Both the position numbers and the translations under genes were made by a program. The notes beneath the pieces were generated by a model that made no database searches, was not told the DNA's origin, and worked only from the letters and a program-made list of their open reading frames with translations. DNA of 47,601 nt, taken from positions 50,535 through 98,135 of the forward strand of contig PKXJ01000026.1 of assembly GCA_003132305.1 (NCBI GenBank). The letters are read 5' to 3'. Below are positions 32,911 through 41,987 of this stretch, one piece after another. Each line of letters begins with the position of its first letter. Position 1 is the stretch's first letter. Origin of the DNA: Acidimicrobiaceae bacterium (GTDB taxonomy: Bacteria; Actinomycetota; Acidimicrobiia; Acidimicrobiales; RAAP-2).

Positions 32911-33696
32911 GTGCCCGAAGTCCTCGAAGTGGAGTCGTATCGCCGGCTAGCGAATCGGGTCGTGGGCTCGACGATCACGCGCGGTTGGGCCGACAGCCTG
33001 CTCGCGAAGAAACTTCACTCGTCGTCGTCGTGGGCTCGCTCGGTGAAGAACTTGACGGTGACCGCCGCGTCACGCCGGGGCAAGCTGCTGCTTCTCGAAA
33101 CTTCCGGACCGACGCTCGGTGTGCGCTTTGGCATGACTGGCGTGCTCTTGCTCGACGGTGAGGTTGGCATCGAAGGTCTCTTCTACGGTCCGCACGAGTA
33201 TCAGTCGAAGTGGTTACGCGGGGGACTCGAGTTCGACGACGGACGAAAGCTCCTCGTGCACGATCCGCGGCGTCTCGCTCGATTCGAGATCAATCCCGAC
33301 CTCGGCGAACTCGGCCCCGACGCTCTTACGCTCACGAGAAAAGAGTTCGATCAACTCATCCGCGTCGATCGAGGCGAAGGGCCGGCCATCAAGGCGCGCC
33401 TGCTCGATCAGTCGCGCGTCGCGGGGGTGGGCAATCTTCTCGGTGACGAGATGTTGTTTCGCGCCGGTATCGATCCGAGGACCCCGTCGGGAACGCTCAG
33501 TGCCGAGGAACGCGATCGTCTCTTCAAGGCTTTTCGCCAGACGATGAAATTACTGCAGCGTCGTGGCGGCTCGCACTTGGGCGATCACATGGACGCGAGA
33601 TTTCCCGGCGGGCTCTGCCCGATCGACGGCGGGACGATGTTGCTGTCGACCATTGGGGGACGCACCACGTACTGGTGTTCCGTGCACCAGCGCTAG
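32911..33696 (+). CDS. Formamidopyrimidine-DNA glycosylase / endonuclease VIII-like (Fpg/Nei family)
   Basis: The 261-residue protein begins MPEVLEVESYRRL, giving the N-terminal Pro nucleophile after Met removal and Glu3. It continues with the beta-sandwich GVRFGMTGVLLL and DPRRLARFEI, the H2TH signature GVGNLLGDEMLFRAGIDPRT, and a C-terminal beta hairpin CPIDGG and GGRTTYWCSVHQR. The enzyme excises oxidised bases from DNA. The zinc finger is altered: the usual CxxC pairs appear as CPID and CSVH, so Asp and His may replace two ligands. The start is GTG 32911; longer frames overlap the divergent gene. Confidence 0.9.
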   Translation: MPEVLEVESYRRLANRVVGSTITRGWADSLLAKKLHSSSSWARSVKNLTVTAASRRGKLLLLETSGPTLGVRFGMTGVLLLDGEVGIEGLFYGPHEYQSKWLRGGLEFDDGRKLLVHDPRRLARFEINPDLGELGPDALTLTRKEFDQLIRVDRGEGPAIKARLLDQSRVAGVGNLLGDEMLFRAGIDPRTPSGTLSAEERDRLFKAFRQTMKLLQRRGGSHLGDHMDARFPGGLCPIDGGTMLLSTIGGRTTYWCSVHQR

Positions 33697-33738
33697 TCGT
33701 GTTCTAGGACCACGCCCGGAGTCGATAAGAATGGGTCG

Positions 33739-34347
33739 ATGCAGTCCTTCATTCAGAGCTACGGCTACTTCGCGCTGATTCTTCTGTCGATCGCGGGATC
33801 GGCCTGTATTCCCATTCCCTCAGAGGTGGTGTTCGTCGTGGCGGGTGCGCTCTGCACGACGGCCGTTACCGGCCACGCGCAGTTCACGCTCTGGGCCGTG
33901 ATCGTGGTCGGCACGTTGGGTTCGATGATCGGATCTCAGGTCGCCTACGAGGTCGGTCGAAGCGCGGGCCGGACCATTGTCGATCGTTGGGGCAAGTGGA
34001 TTCTGCTCACCCACAAGGACCTTGACTCGTCCGAAAGATGGTTCGCCAAGTACGGTTCGGCGGCGGTACTCATCGGGAGAGTCCTGCCCGTTGTGCGAAG
34101 TTTCATCTCCGTGCCGGCCGGCATTGCCGAAATGAAGCGCGACCGTTTCGTGGTATTGACGGCGATTGGTTCAGCGATATGGGTCGCCCTGTTGAGCGCC
34201 CTTGGTTACGCCGCGGGCAAGAACTGGCATCACGTGTCGAAGGACTTCCACTACGCGCAGACCCCGATGATCATCGTGGTCGCGGCGCTGCTCATCTTTG
34301 GTCTCTGGCACCGAATTCGCTCGGTGCGCCGTCAAAACGCCGGTTAG
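33739..34347 (+). CDS. DedA-family membrane protein
   Basis: The 202-residue protein has four or five hydrophobic segments and the DedA/SNARE-associated-domain motifs: ACIPIPSEVVFVVAGALC (proline-bearing re-entrant helix), GSMIGSQVAYEVGRSAG (glycine-rich), and FGKYG-like WFAKYGSAAVLIGRVLPVVRSFISVPAGIAEM. DedA proteins act as flippases of polyprenyl or phospholipids. The start is ATG 33739. Its stop overlaps the convergent bcp stop (TTAG). Confidence 0.92.
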   Translation: MQSFIQSYGYFALILLSIAGSACIPIPSEVVFVVAGALCTTAVTGHAQFTLWAVIVVGTLGSMIGSQVAYEVGRSAGRTIVDRWGKWILLTHKDLDSSERWFAKYGSAAVLIGRVLPVVRSFISVPAGIAEMKRDRFVVLTAIGSAIWVALLSALGYAAGKNWHHVSKDFHYAQTPMIIVVAALLIFGLWHRIRSVRRQNAG

Positions 34348-34808
34348 TTCCTCAGCGTCGCGAGAACCTTCGCGGCGTGTCCGTCGGCGCGAACACCGTA
34401 GAAGGCGTGTTCAATGGTGCCGGTGGGACCAATGACAAAGGTCGAACGGATGACGCCCACGACCTTCTTGCCGTACATCATCTTTTCGCCGTAGGCCCCG
34501 TACTTGGTCATCACGGTCTTTTCGGGATCGCTGAGTAGCGAAAAGTTCAGACCGTACTTCTTTTTAAAGGCGACGTGCTTTTCGGCGCCGTCGGGTGAGA
34601 CGCCGAACACGAGAACACCTAACTTCTTGAAGGCGGCGAACTCGTCGTTGAACTGACAGGCCTCTTTGGTGCAGCCGGGCGTGTCGTCGGCCGGGTAGAA
34701 GTAGAGCACGAAACGACTGCCGGCGACGTCCTTCAGCGAAACTTTCTCGCCGTGCTCATCGTTCAACGTGAAGGCCGGTGCCTTGTTGCCCACTTCGAGT
34801 CGCGCCAC
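34344..34808 (-). CDS. bcp: Thiol peroxidase Bcp (peroxiredoxin Q)
   Basis: The 154-residue peroxiredoxin has the active site YFYPADDTPGCTKEACQFND: peroxidatic Cys in TPGCT and resolving Cys five residues later, the atypical 2-Cys Bcp/PrxQ type. FVIGPTGTIEHAFYGVRADGHA near the end is typical. It reduces hydroperoxides in the cytosol with thioredoxin. GTG 34808 has GGGGGAT immediately upstream, which fixes the start against a longer frame to 34883. Confidence 0.93.
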   Translation of the reverse strand: MARLEVGNKAPAFTLNDEHGEKVSLKDVAGSRFVLYFYPADDTPGCTKEACQFNDEFAAFKKLGVLVFGVSPDGAEKHVAFKKKYGLNFSLLSDPEKTVMTKYGAYGEKMMYGKKVVGVIRSTFVIGPTGTIEHAFYGVRADGHAAKVLATLRN

Positions 34809-34934
34809 GGATCCCCCTAACGATTGATGAGCAGTTCTCTCACGTAGACTAGAGGGGAGTTCGAAGAAAGAGCTCGGGCCCACTTGTTACGTACGCCGGT
34901 TACGGGTCCAGCCGAGAAATGACCCGTGATTTAA

Positions 34935-36185
34935 GTGAGTAGTGAAACAGTCGAGTCTGTCGCGCATGGCGAAGACTCTTACGCCACCAATAAGACCTTC
35001 GAAGATCTCCTGGTATCGCCCGAACTCGTGGCGGTTTTGACCGCCCAGGGCATCACCATGGCCTTCCCGATTCAAGCCATGACGATTAAAGACGCCCTCG
35101 CGGGACGAGACGTCTGCGGTAAGGCCAAGACCGGCTCGGGCAAGACCCTGGGCTTTGGCCTGCCCATGCTGCAACGCCTCGCGGCCGATCCCACGCTGGC
35201 GATAGAGAACGGTCAACCCGCCAGACCTCGGGGACTGGTGTTGTTGCCCACGCGCGAACTGGCCGTGCAGGTCTACGAAGTGCTTCGACCCCTGGGCGCG
35301 GCGCTGGGTCTGCACGTCGCGTCGGTCTACGGCGGCGCGGATATTGAACGTCAGATCAAGGCCCTTCGTAAGGGCTGTGACGTCATCATCGCCACCCCGG
35401 GACGACTCATTGACCTCGGGGACCGTGGTGAGGTGAACGTGGAGAGTCTGGACGTACTCGTCCTCGACGAGGCCGACCGCATGGCCGACATGGGCTTCAT
35501 GCCCCAAGTGGAGTGGGTGCTGCGTCGCATCATGACGCGCCCTCACCAGACCCTGCTCTTTTCCGCGACGCTCGACGGCGCCATCGATCGACTGGTCAAG
35601 CGCTACCTCACCGATCCGGTATTTCACGAGGTCATGAGCGACACCCAGACGGTCTCTCGAATGGTGCACCACTTTTTGCAGGTCCACCAGATGGACCGCG
35701 TCAAGGTGGCGGCCACGATCTGCAACTCCTTTAACAAGACGCTCATCTTCTGTCGCACCAAGCGCGGCGCCGACCGACTCGTGGAGCAGTTGCAAAAAGA
35801 AGGGGTGAACGCGGCCGCGATTCACGGCGATCTTCGCCAAAGCCAACGCGAAAAGGCGCTCGCGGACTTTCAGGCCGAGAAGCTGCCCGTGCTCGTGGCG
35901 ACCGACGTCGCCGCGCGAGGTCTTCACATTGACAGCGTTGACTGCGTGATGCACTTTGACCCGCCGGAGGATCAAAAGGCTTACCTGCACCGCTCGGGGC
36001 GTACGGCCCGGGCCGGCTCGACGGGCGTCGTGGTCTCGCTGCTGCTCTGGAATCAGGCGATCGACGCGGAGGTCATCATGCGCCGACTGAACCTGAAGCG
36101 TCCGATCATCGAAATCTTCTCGAACGACCCGCACTTGAAGGATCTCGCCCACTGGGATCCCTCGATGAAAGACTCGCTTTCCTGA
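34935..36185 (+). CDS. DEAD-box ATP-dependent RNA helicase
   Basis: The 416-residue protein shows the helicase motifs in order: Q motif FPIQAMTIKDALAG, I AKTGSGKT, Ia PTRELAVQV, Ib TPGRL, II VLDEADRMADMGF, III SAT, IV LIFCRTKRGAD, V ATDVAARGLHI and VI HRSGRTARAGSTG. It lacks a long C-terminal extension, so it is a minimal DEAD-box enzyme of the RhlE/CsdA kind. It probably unwinds RNA during ribosome assembly or decay. The start is GTG 34935. Confidence 0.94.
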   Translation: MSSETVESVAHGEDSYATNKTFEDLLVSPELVAVLTAQGITMAFPIQAMTIKDALAGRDVCGKAKTGSGKTLGFGLPMLQRLAADPTLAIENGQPARPRGLVLLPTRELAVQVYEVLRPLGAALGLHVASVYGGADIERQIKALRKGCDVIIATPGRLIDLGDRGEVNVESLDVLVLDEADRMADMGFMPQVEWVLRRIMTRPHQTLLFSATLDGAIDRLVKRYLTDPVFHEVMSDTQTVSRMVHHFLQVHQMDRVKVAATICNSFNKTLIFCRTKRGADRLVEQLQKEGVNAAAIHGDLRQSQREKALADFQAEKLPVLVATDVAARGLHIDSVDCVMHFDPPEDQKAYLHRSGRTARAGSTGVVVSLLLWNQAIDAEVIMRRLNLKRPIIEIFSNDPHLKDLAHWDPSMKDSLS

Positions 36186-36266
36186 GCAAATGATCCATCT
36201 CGGGGCGGACGATTTTCGCTTCGAGGGTGTCCGAAAACGGGTCGCAACGATGAAAGACTCTGTTCT

Positions 36267-37004
36267 ATGAGCAAAAAGCGTCTTCCCGTCTACTCGTACG
36301 ACAAGTCGATTAAACGAGCACTCGTGGTCGTCGCGCACCCCGACGACGTGGACTTTGGCACGGCGGGAACGATCGCCTATCTGACCAATCGTGGCGTCGA
36401 CGTCGCCTACTGCCTCGTGACCTCGGGCGACGCGGGCGGTGACGGCTCCAGCGAAACCCGCGAAGAGCGAATTGCCATTCGAGAGTCTGAACAGACCGAC
36501 GCGGCCAAGGAAGTCGGCGTCAGCAACCTCACGTTCCTGCACTGGCCCGATGGGCGAGTCGAGACGACCATGGCGCTGCGTCGTGAGATCGCTCGGGTCA
36601 TTCGCTCGCAGCGGCCCAATCTCGTCATAACCCAGAGTCCCGAGCGCAACTACGAACGGATCTTCTCGAGTCATCCCGACCACATGGCGACCGGCGAGGC
36701 GACGCTGCGAGCGGTCTATCCCGACGCGCGCAACCCTCACGCCTTCCCCGAACTCGTACGCGAGGGCTTCAAGCCGCACACCGTGGACGAAGTGTGGCTG
36801 AGCGGCGTCAATCCCACGATGGTCGTGGACATCACGAAGACCTTCAATCAGAAGTACGCGGCGCTCAGTAAGCACGTGAGTCAAGTCGGCCGTCGTAAGG
36901 GACTCAAGAAGATGTTGAAGAGGTGGTCGAGAGTGACCGCCAAGCGCGCCGGAATGAAAAAGGGCAAGCTCGCCGAAGGCTTCAGGGTCGTCGCGACCAA
37001 TTAA
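36267..37004 (+). CDS. PIG-L/LmbE-family deacetylase
   Basis: The 245-residue protein has the zinc motif VVAHPDDVDFGTAGTIAYL (AHPDD), TSGDAGGDGSSETREERIAI, the mid motif LHWPDGRVE and the second His cluster FSSHPDHMATGEATL. It resembles the N-acetylglucosaminyl deacetylases of the MshB, Mca and BshB class and their broader relatives. The substrate is not decidable here, but mycothiol-related sugars are possible given the actinobacterial origin. The basic C-terminal tail is a little unusual. The start is ATG 36267; no strong ribosome binding site is seen. Confidence 0.88.
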   Translation: MSKKRLPVYSYDKSIKRALVVVAHPDDVDFGTAGTIAYLTNRGVDVAYCLVTSGDAGGDGSSETREERIAIRESEQTDAAKEVGVSNLTFLHWPDGRVETTMALRREIARVIRSQRPNLVITQSPERNYERIFSSHPDHMATGEATLRAVYPDARNPHAFPELVREGFKPHTVDEVWLSGVNPTMVVDITKTFNQKYAALSKHVSQVGRRKGLKKMLKRWSRVTAKRAGMKKGKLAEGFRVVATN

Positions 37005-37035
37005 TCGCTCGCTGCTCTCGCCGTAGGGTGGGGAG

Positions 37036-38748
37036 ATGGCGTCCTCGGAGTCAAAGAGCACGAAGTCTCGTACACCGATCGGCCTTCGCGCACCGGCGCG
37101 GGGACTGCGCGAGACCTTCAAGGGCGTCACTCGCGAGAACTTTCCCGGACAAATGCTCGCCGGCGTGACGCTCCTCGCCATCGCGATCCCCGAGCAACTC
37201 GCCACCTCGCAACTCGCCGGCGTACCCGCGTTCATGGCGATGATCGCGTTCATCACCGCGACGCTCGTCTTCGTCTGTTTCGGTTCGAATCCCATTATGT
37301 CGGTGGGGGCGGACTCGACCATTGCGCCCCTCTTCGCCGTGGTGCTCTTGCGACTCGCGCCCGTCTCGACGACGTTGTACTTCGAACTCGTCGCGGCGAC
37401 GGCCGTCGTCACGGGACTCGTCGTGCTGGCCGTGGGACTACTACGTCTCGGGTGGATCGCGGACTTTCTCTCGCTGCCGATCGTGACCGGGTTTCTCAGT
37501 GGCATCGGGGTGATCATCATCGTGCACCAACTGCCGAGCGCCCTAGGCGTCTCTTCGGGCGGCACCACCGTTCTCCAACGCCTCGAGTCGATCTCGCATC
37601 TTTTAGGAAAGGTCAGCGCGTGGTCGGTGGTGCTGGCGCTGGGCACGCTCGTGGTCATGCTCGTGGGCGAGAAGATTAACGCGCGAATGCCCTGGGCCCT
37701 GGGCGCCATAGCCGTGGCAATGATACTCACGTCGACCCTCTCACTGGGCAGTCACGGCGTCAAAGAACTCGGCGCGGTGAGTGCGGGACTTCCCACGTGG
37801 CGCCTGCACTGGCTCTCGGCAAGTCAGTGGGGCGTCGTTTTCGCGACGGCGGTGACGTTGGTGATCGTCATTCTCAGTCAAACGGCCGCGACGACGCGCA
37901 CCTCGTCGGACGATCTCGGCGTGGCGTCAGACGTCAGTCGTGACTTCGTGGGAGTGGGACTCGCCAACGTGGCGGCTGGACTCGTCGGCGCCTTTCCGGT
38001 GAACGCGTCGCCGGCACGAACCACGGTGGCGCGCCTCGCCGGAGGCAGTACCAAGTTGGTCGGTCTCTCCGCGGCGATTTTGGCGATTGCCCTCTCACCC
38101 CTTGGTCACTACGCGCACGCGATTCCCCTAGCCGCTCTGGCGGGCGTCTTGTTCTTCGTCGGGGCGCGACTCATCAAGATCGGCCAATTGACCAGGATCT
38201 GGCGTTCGAGACGGGTGGAGTTTCTCCTCGCCGCGATTTCCGCTCTGGGCGTCATCTTGGTCGGCGTCGAGCAGGGCCTCGCGATCGCGGTCGGTCTCGC
38301 GATTCTCGATCAGACCTGGCGATCGGCGCGTCCAGACATGATTGAGATGGGCCGGCGCGAAGGAACGACGAGTTGGGAGCCGTTGAGCGAGAAGAATGTC
38401 GCGACGGTCGATCACGTACTGTGCGTGCTCTTTGACAACGACATTTTCTTCGCGAATGCGGGGATCTTTCGACGCGAACTTCACGAACTCTTGGCGAAGC
38501 ATCCTGACACGAAGTACTTCGTCGTGGACGCGGTGGCGATCTCCGACATTGATTTCACCGGCATGTCCATTCTCGGCCAAGTGGTGGACGACCTGACGAG
38601 AGACGGTGTCTCTATCTCGCTGGCGAGAGCCAACGATAAGGTGAAGACCAGTTTGGCGAAGTCCTTCAGCCCAGCCGTTCGAGAAATTCCGATCTTTGAC
38701 AACGTCGACGCCGCGGTAAACGCGGCGGCGAACTCGGCGTCTGAGTGA
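37036..38748 (+). CDS. SulP-family anion transporter with C-terminal STAS domain
   Basis: The 570-residue protein has a membrane domain (about residues 38-420) of 12-14 helices with AGVTLLAIAIPEQLATSQLA, the SulP first-helix signature, and SVGADSTIAPLFAVVLLRL. The cytoplasmic STAS domain (about 455-560) carries YFVVDAVAISDIDFTGMSIL. Such carriers take up sulfate, bicarbonate or dicarboxylates. The ligand cannot be predicted. The start is ATG 37036 after GTGGGGAG. It is probably an independent transcription unit. Confidence 0.92.
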   Translation: MASSESKSTKSRTPIGLRAPARGLRETFKGVTRENFPGQMLAGVTLLAIAIPEQLATSQLAGVPAFMAMIAFITATLVFVCFGSNPIMSVGADSTIAPLFAVVLLRLAPVSTTLYFELVAATAVVTGLVVLAVGLLRLGWIADFLSLPIVTGFLSGIGVIIIVHQLPSALGVSSGGTTVLQRLESISHLLGKVSAWSVVLALGTLVVMLVGEKINARMPWALGAIAVAMILTSTLSLGSHGVKELGAVSAGLPTWRLHWLSASQWGVVFATAVTLVIVILSQTAATTRTSSDDLGVASDVSRDFVGVGLANVAAGLVGAFPVNASPARTTVARLAGGSTKLVGLSAAILAIALSPLGHYAHAIPLAALAGVLFFVGARLIKIGQLTRIWRSRRVEFLLAAISALGVILVGVEQGLAIAVGLAILDQTWRSARPDMIEMGRREGTTSWEPLSEKNVATVDHVLCVLFDNDIFFANAGIFRRELHELLAKHPDTKYFVVDAVAISDIDFTGMSILGQVVDDLTRDGVSISLARANDKVKTSLAKSFSPAVREIPIFDNVDAAVNAAANSASE

Positions 38749-38797
38749 CGCGAGTCCGGAGCGAGCTGACACCATTAGGCTTGCCAGCAACCTTCCT

Positions 38798-39121
38798 ATG
38801 AACAAAGACGTGGCCGCGCGTCCCCAACGGGACATTCATTGGAAGGCGGCCCGGGCAATCGTTCTCGTGTTCGCTCTCGCCGCCGGCTCGATGTTTCTGG
38901 CCGGGTGCTCGAACAGTTCCACCAGCGCCGCCTGTGCCAAGAAGTTGGTCGTGGCCAGCGGTTCCAGTGGGCCGAGCGGAGCCGCCGGCTCGACGACAAC
39001 GCTCCCGCCTTCTCACGACAACGACGCGGGTGACGCGCGAATTCCCGACTCGCACCCCGACGCCGACGTCGACGCCAATCAGCGCCGCAAAATCTGCGAG
39101 CCGTCCAAGAGCACTGGCTGA
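38798..39121 (+). CDS. Small lipoprotein of unknown function
   Basis: The 107-residue protein has an N-terminal basic segment, a hydrophobic stretch AIVLVFALAAGSMFLAGCSN with lipobox LAGC, and a disordered Ser/Thr/Gly/Pro/Asp-rich remainder ending with two more cysteines (AACAKK and KICEPS). The cytoplasmic leader before the hydrophobic stretch is about 18 residues, long but acceptable. It is a likely lipid-anchored surface protein. No family is recognised. Confidence 0.65.
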   Translation: MNKDVAARPQRDIHWKAARAIVLVFALAAGSMFLAGCSNSSTSAACAKKLVVASGSSGPSGAAGSTTTLPPSHDNDAGDARIPDSHPDADVDANQRRKICEPSKSTG

Positions 39122-39195
39122 CGTCAATCAGTTACGTGGCCCACTCTTGAGAGTCTTTCCGTCGCCACGGCCCTCCCAATCGACAGTGAAGCGCT

Positions 39196-39214
39196 CGTGG
39201 CGACCGTTGCCACG
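39196..39214. terminator. Possible bidirectional hairpin between convergent genes
   Basis: CGTGGC (39196-39201) and GCCACG (39209-39214) pair around a seven-base loop in the 104-base gap between the lipoprotein and aconitase stop codons. There is no T-run on either side, so a terminator role rests on position alone. Confidence 0.3.
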
Positions 39215-39225
39215 ACGTGACGACG

Positions 39226-41907
39226 CTAGGCCGAGGCGAGTTGACGTAACACGAAGTTGAGGACGCCGCCGTGTCGGTAGTACTCCGCTTCGGTGGGCGT
39301 GTCGATGCGCAGACGCACCTCAAAGTTGAAGACGTCACCGTTCTCGCGCGTGACCTCTACGTTCACGCGCGCAACGCTCTCACCGTGGTTGAGCGGCGCC
39401 AGACCCGTGATGGAGAAGATCTCGGTGCCGTCCAAGTCGTGCGTCGCCGCGCTCTCGCCGGGAAGGAACTGGAGAGGTAACACGCCCATACCGACGAGGT
39501 TGGAACGGTGAATGCGCTCGAAGCTCTCGACGAGAACGGCGCGAACACCGAGCAGCTTCGTACCCTTGGCGGCCCAGTCGCGACTCGAACCGCTGCCGTA
39601 CTCTTTGCCACCGAGAATGACGAGCGGCGTGCCCTCTTCGGCGTAGGCCATCGCGGCGTCAAAGATGGACATCGGCGTGCCTTCGGGAAGTTTGATGGTC
39701 ACGCCCCCTTCGGTGCCGGGCGCCATCAGGTTGCGCAGGCGGATATTGGCGAACGTGCCGCGCATCATGACTTGGTGGTTGCCGCGACGGGTGCCGTAAC
39801 TGTTGAAGTCCTGGGGCGCGACGCCGCAGTCGACCAGGTAGCGCCCGGCGGGACCGTTGGCACGAATGTTGCCGGCCGGTGAGATGTGGTCGGTCGTGAC
39901 CGAGTCCCCGAGTTTCGCGAGCACTCGGGCGTTGAGAACGTCCTCGACGACATCGGGCTTTATGGTGAGTCCCTCGAAGAACGGGGGCAACTTGACGTAG
40001 GTCGACGCCTGGTCCCAGCTGTAGGTGACTTCACTGGTGGTCGGGACCGCCTTCCAGCGATCGTCGCCACCAAAGGCGCTGGCGTAACGGGTCTCGAACA
40101 TCTCGGGCGTGATCGATGCTCGCACCGCCGAGGCGACGTCGGCGTCGCTGGGCCAGAGGTCGCTCAAGAAGACCGGCGTGCCGACGCTGTCCGTGCCGAG
40201 CGGCTCACTGGACAGGTCGATGTCGATCGTGCCCGCCAGCGCGTAGGCGACGACCAGCGGTGGACTCGCGAGAAAGTTCTGCTTGACGTCGGGGTGGATG
40301 CGACCCTCGAAGTTGCGGTTGCCGGACAGCACCGAGACGGCGGAGAGATCGTGTTCGTTGACGGCTTCCGAGACGCCCTCGAGCAGGGGACCGGTGTTGC
40401 CGATGCACGTCGTGCATCCGTAGCCCGCAAGGTAGAAACCCAACGCGTCGAGGGGCTCAATCAGTTGAGCGCGTTCGAGGTAGTCGGTGACGACGCGACT
40501 CCCCGGCGCGAGTGACGTCTTCACCCAAGGCTTCACGCTCAGTCCACGCTCGACGGCCTTTTGCGCCACGAGTCCGGCGGCCACCATCACCGACGGGTTC
40601 GACGTGTTCGTGCACGACGTGATCGCGGCGACCACTACGGCGCCGTCACGCAGGTGCTCGGCCGCTTCGACGCCATTGACTTCTATGGGCTCACGACCGA
40701 GGGCCTCGAGAAACGCTCCGCGGGCCCCCGAGAGTGAGACCCGGTCTTGGGGACGCTTCGGTCCGGCCAAACTGGGCTCGACGGTCGCGAGGTCGAACTC
40801 GACGTACTCCGAGTACACCGGCTCGGGCGCGTGTTCGTGGTGCCAGATGCCCTGGGCCTTGGCGTAGGCCTCGACGAGTTTCAGTTGCGCCGCGGGACGC
40901 CCGGTGAAGGCGAGGTAGTCGAGCGTGACTTGGTCGATGGGAAAGATCGTGCACGTCGCGCCATACTCGGGCGACATGTTGCCAATGGTGGCGCGCGTTT
41001 CGAGCGAAAGTGACTTGACGCCCGGCCCGTAGGCTTCGACGAACTTTCCCACGACGCCGTGACGGCGAAGGAGCTGAGAAATGGTGAGTACGACGTCGGT
41101 GGCGGTGACGCCTTCGCGCGTGGCACCGACGATTCGCAGACCGACGACCGGGGGAATCAACATCGACGCGGGCTGGCCGAGCATGCTCGCTTCGGCCTCG
41201 ATACCGCCGACGCCCCAACCGAGTACGCCAAGACCGTTGATCATGGTGGTGTGCGAGTCGGTACCGACGACGGTGTCGAGGTAGACAACGCCCTCGAGTT
41301 CGAAGACGACTTTGGCGAGGTGCTCGAGGTTGACCTGGTGACAGATGCCCATACCCGGGGGCACCACGCGGAACTGCTCGAACGAACTCTGCGCCCACTT
41401 CAAGAAGGTGTAGCGCTCGACGTTTCGCTCGTATTCGATCGCGACGTTCTCTTCGTAACTTGACGCGGTGCCGGTTCTCTCCAAGATGACCGAGTGGTCG
41501 ATGACGAGCTCGACGGGCACGAGCGGGTTGATCCTCTTGGCTTCACCACCGAGGGCGATGATGGCGTCGCGCATGGCCGCTAGGTCGACCACGGCCGGCA
41601 CGCCGGTGAGGTCCTGCATCAAGACGCGCGCCGGGGTAAAGGCAATCTCTCTCGCTTCGTCGCCCGCCGCTTCGCCGTGACCCGACGGCGTGTCGGACCA
41701 TCTGGCGAGCGCTTCGATGTCGCTCGCGGTCACTTTTACGCCGTCCTCTTGGCGCAACAGGTTCTCGAGCAACACCTTGATGGAGTAGGGGAGACGCTCA
41801 ACACCGAAGGCTTTTAAGCCGTCGGCCTGCAGTGAAAAGTAGGTGAGTGAGCGACCCTCAACGTCAAGAGTGCTCTTCGTGTCAAAGGAGTTCATCGAAG
41901 AGGTCAT
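39226..41907 (-). CDS. acnA: Aconitate hydratase AcnA
   Basis: The 893-residue protein matches the AcnA/IRP family: [20 protein letters not shown], the 4Fe-4S cysteine motifs [12 protein letters not shown] and [14 protein letters not shown], and in the swivel domain [37 protein letters not shown] and [13 protein letters not shown]. It interconverts citrate and isocitrate in the TCA cycle. Full length, with no missing motif. A second ATG four codons in is also possible. It is divergent from argS. Confidence 0.97.
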   Translation of the reverse strand: MTSSMNSFDTKSTLDVEGRSLTYFSLQADGLKAFGVERLPYSIKVLLENLLRQEDGVKVTASDIEALARWSDTPSGHGEAAGDEAREIAFTPARVLMQDLTGVPAVVDLAAMRDAIIALGGEAKRINPLVPVELVIDHSVILERTGTASSYEENVAIEYERNVERYTFLKWAQSSFEQFRVVPPGMGICHQVNLEHLAKVVFELEGVVYLDTVVGTDSHTTMINGLGVLGWGVGGIEAEASMLGQPASMLIPPVVGLRIVGATREGVTATDVVLTISQLLRRHGVVGKFVEAYGPGVKSLSLETRATIGNMSPEYGATCTIFPIDQVTLDYLAFTGRPAAQLKLVEAYAKAQGIWHHEHAPEPVYSEYVEFDLATVEPSLAGPKRPQDRVSLSGARGAFLEALGREPIEVNGVEAAEHLRDGAVVVAAITSCTNTSNPSVMVAAGLVAQKAVERGLSVKPWVKTSLAPGSRVVTDYLERAQLIEPLDALGFYLAGYGCTTCIGNTGPLLEGVSEAVNEHDLSAVSVLSGNRNFEGRIHPDVKQNFLASPPLVVAYALAGTIDIDLSSEPLGTDSVGTPVFLSDLWPSDADVASAVRASITPEMFETRYASAFGGDDRWKAVPTTSEVTYSWDQASTYVKLPPFFEGLTIKPDVVEDVLNARVLAKLGDSVTTDHISPAGNIRANGPAGRYLVDCGVAPQDFNSYGTRRGNHQVMMRGTFANIRLRNLMAPGTEGGVTIKLPEGTPMSIFDAAMAYAEEGTPLVILGGKEYGSGSSRDWAAKGTKLLGVRAVLVESFERIHRSNLVGMGVLPLQFLPGESAATHDLDGTEIFSITGLAPLNHGESVARVNVEVTRENGDVFNFEVRLRIDTPTEAEYYRHGGVLNFVLRQLASA

Positions 41908-41987
41908 GCACCCATTCTGCCGTGTTTTTTGGCGGACGATTCCCTCGCTCGCGTCGCTCCTTTACGCCAAGTGCGAGACTAACTATC

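Noticed and set aside
34887-37730. A 947-codon open frame on the minus strand
   Set aside because: It lies antisense to the DEAD-box helicase and PIG-L genes and part of the SulP gene, all of which have full catalytic motifs. The frame stays open because of high GC and codon bias. Its product has no recognisable domain.
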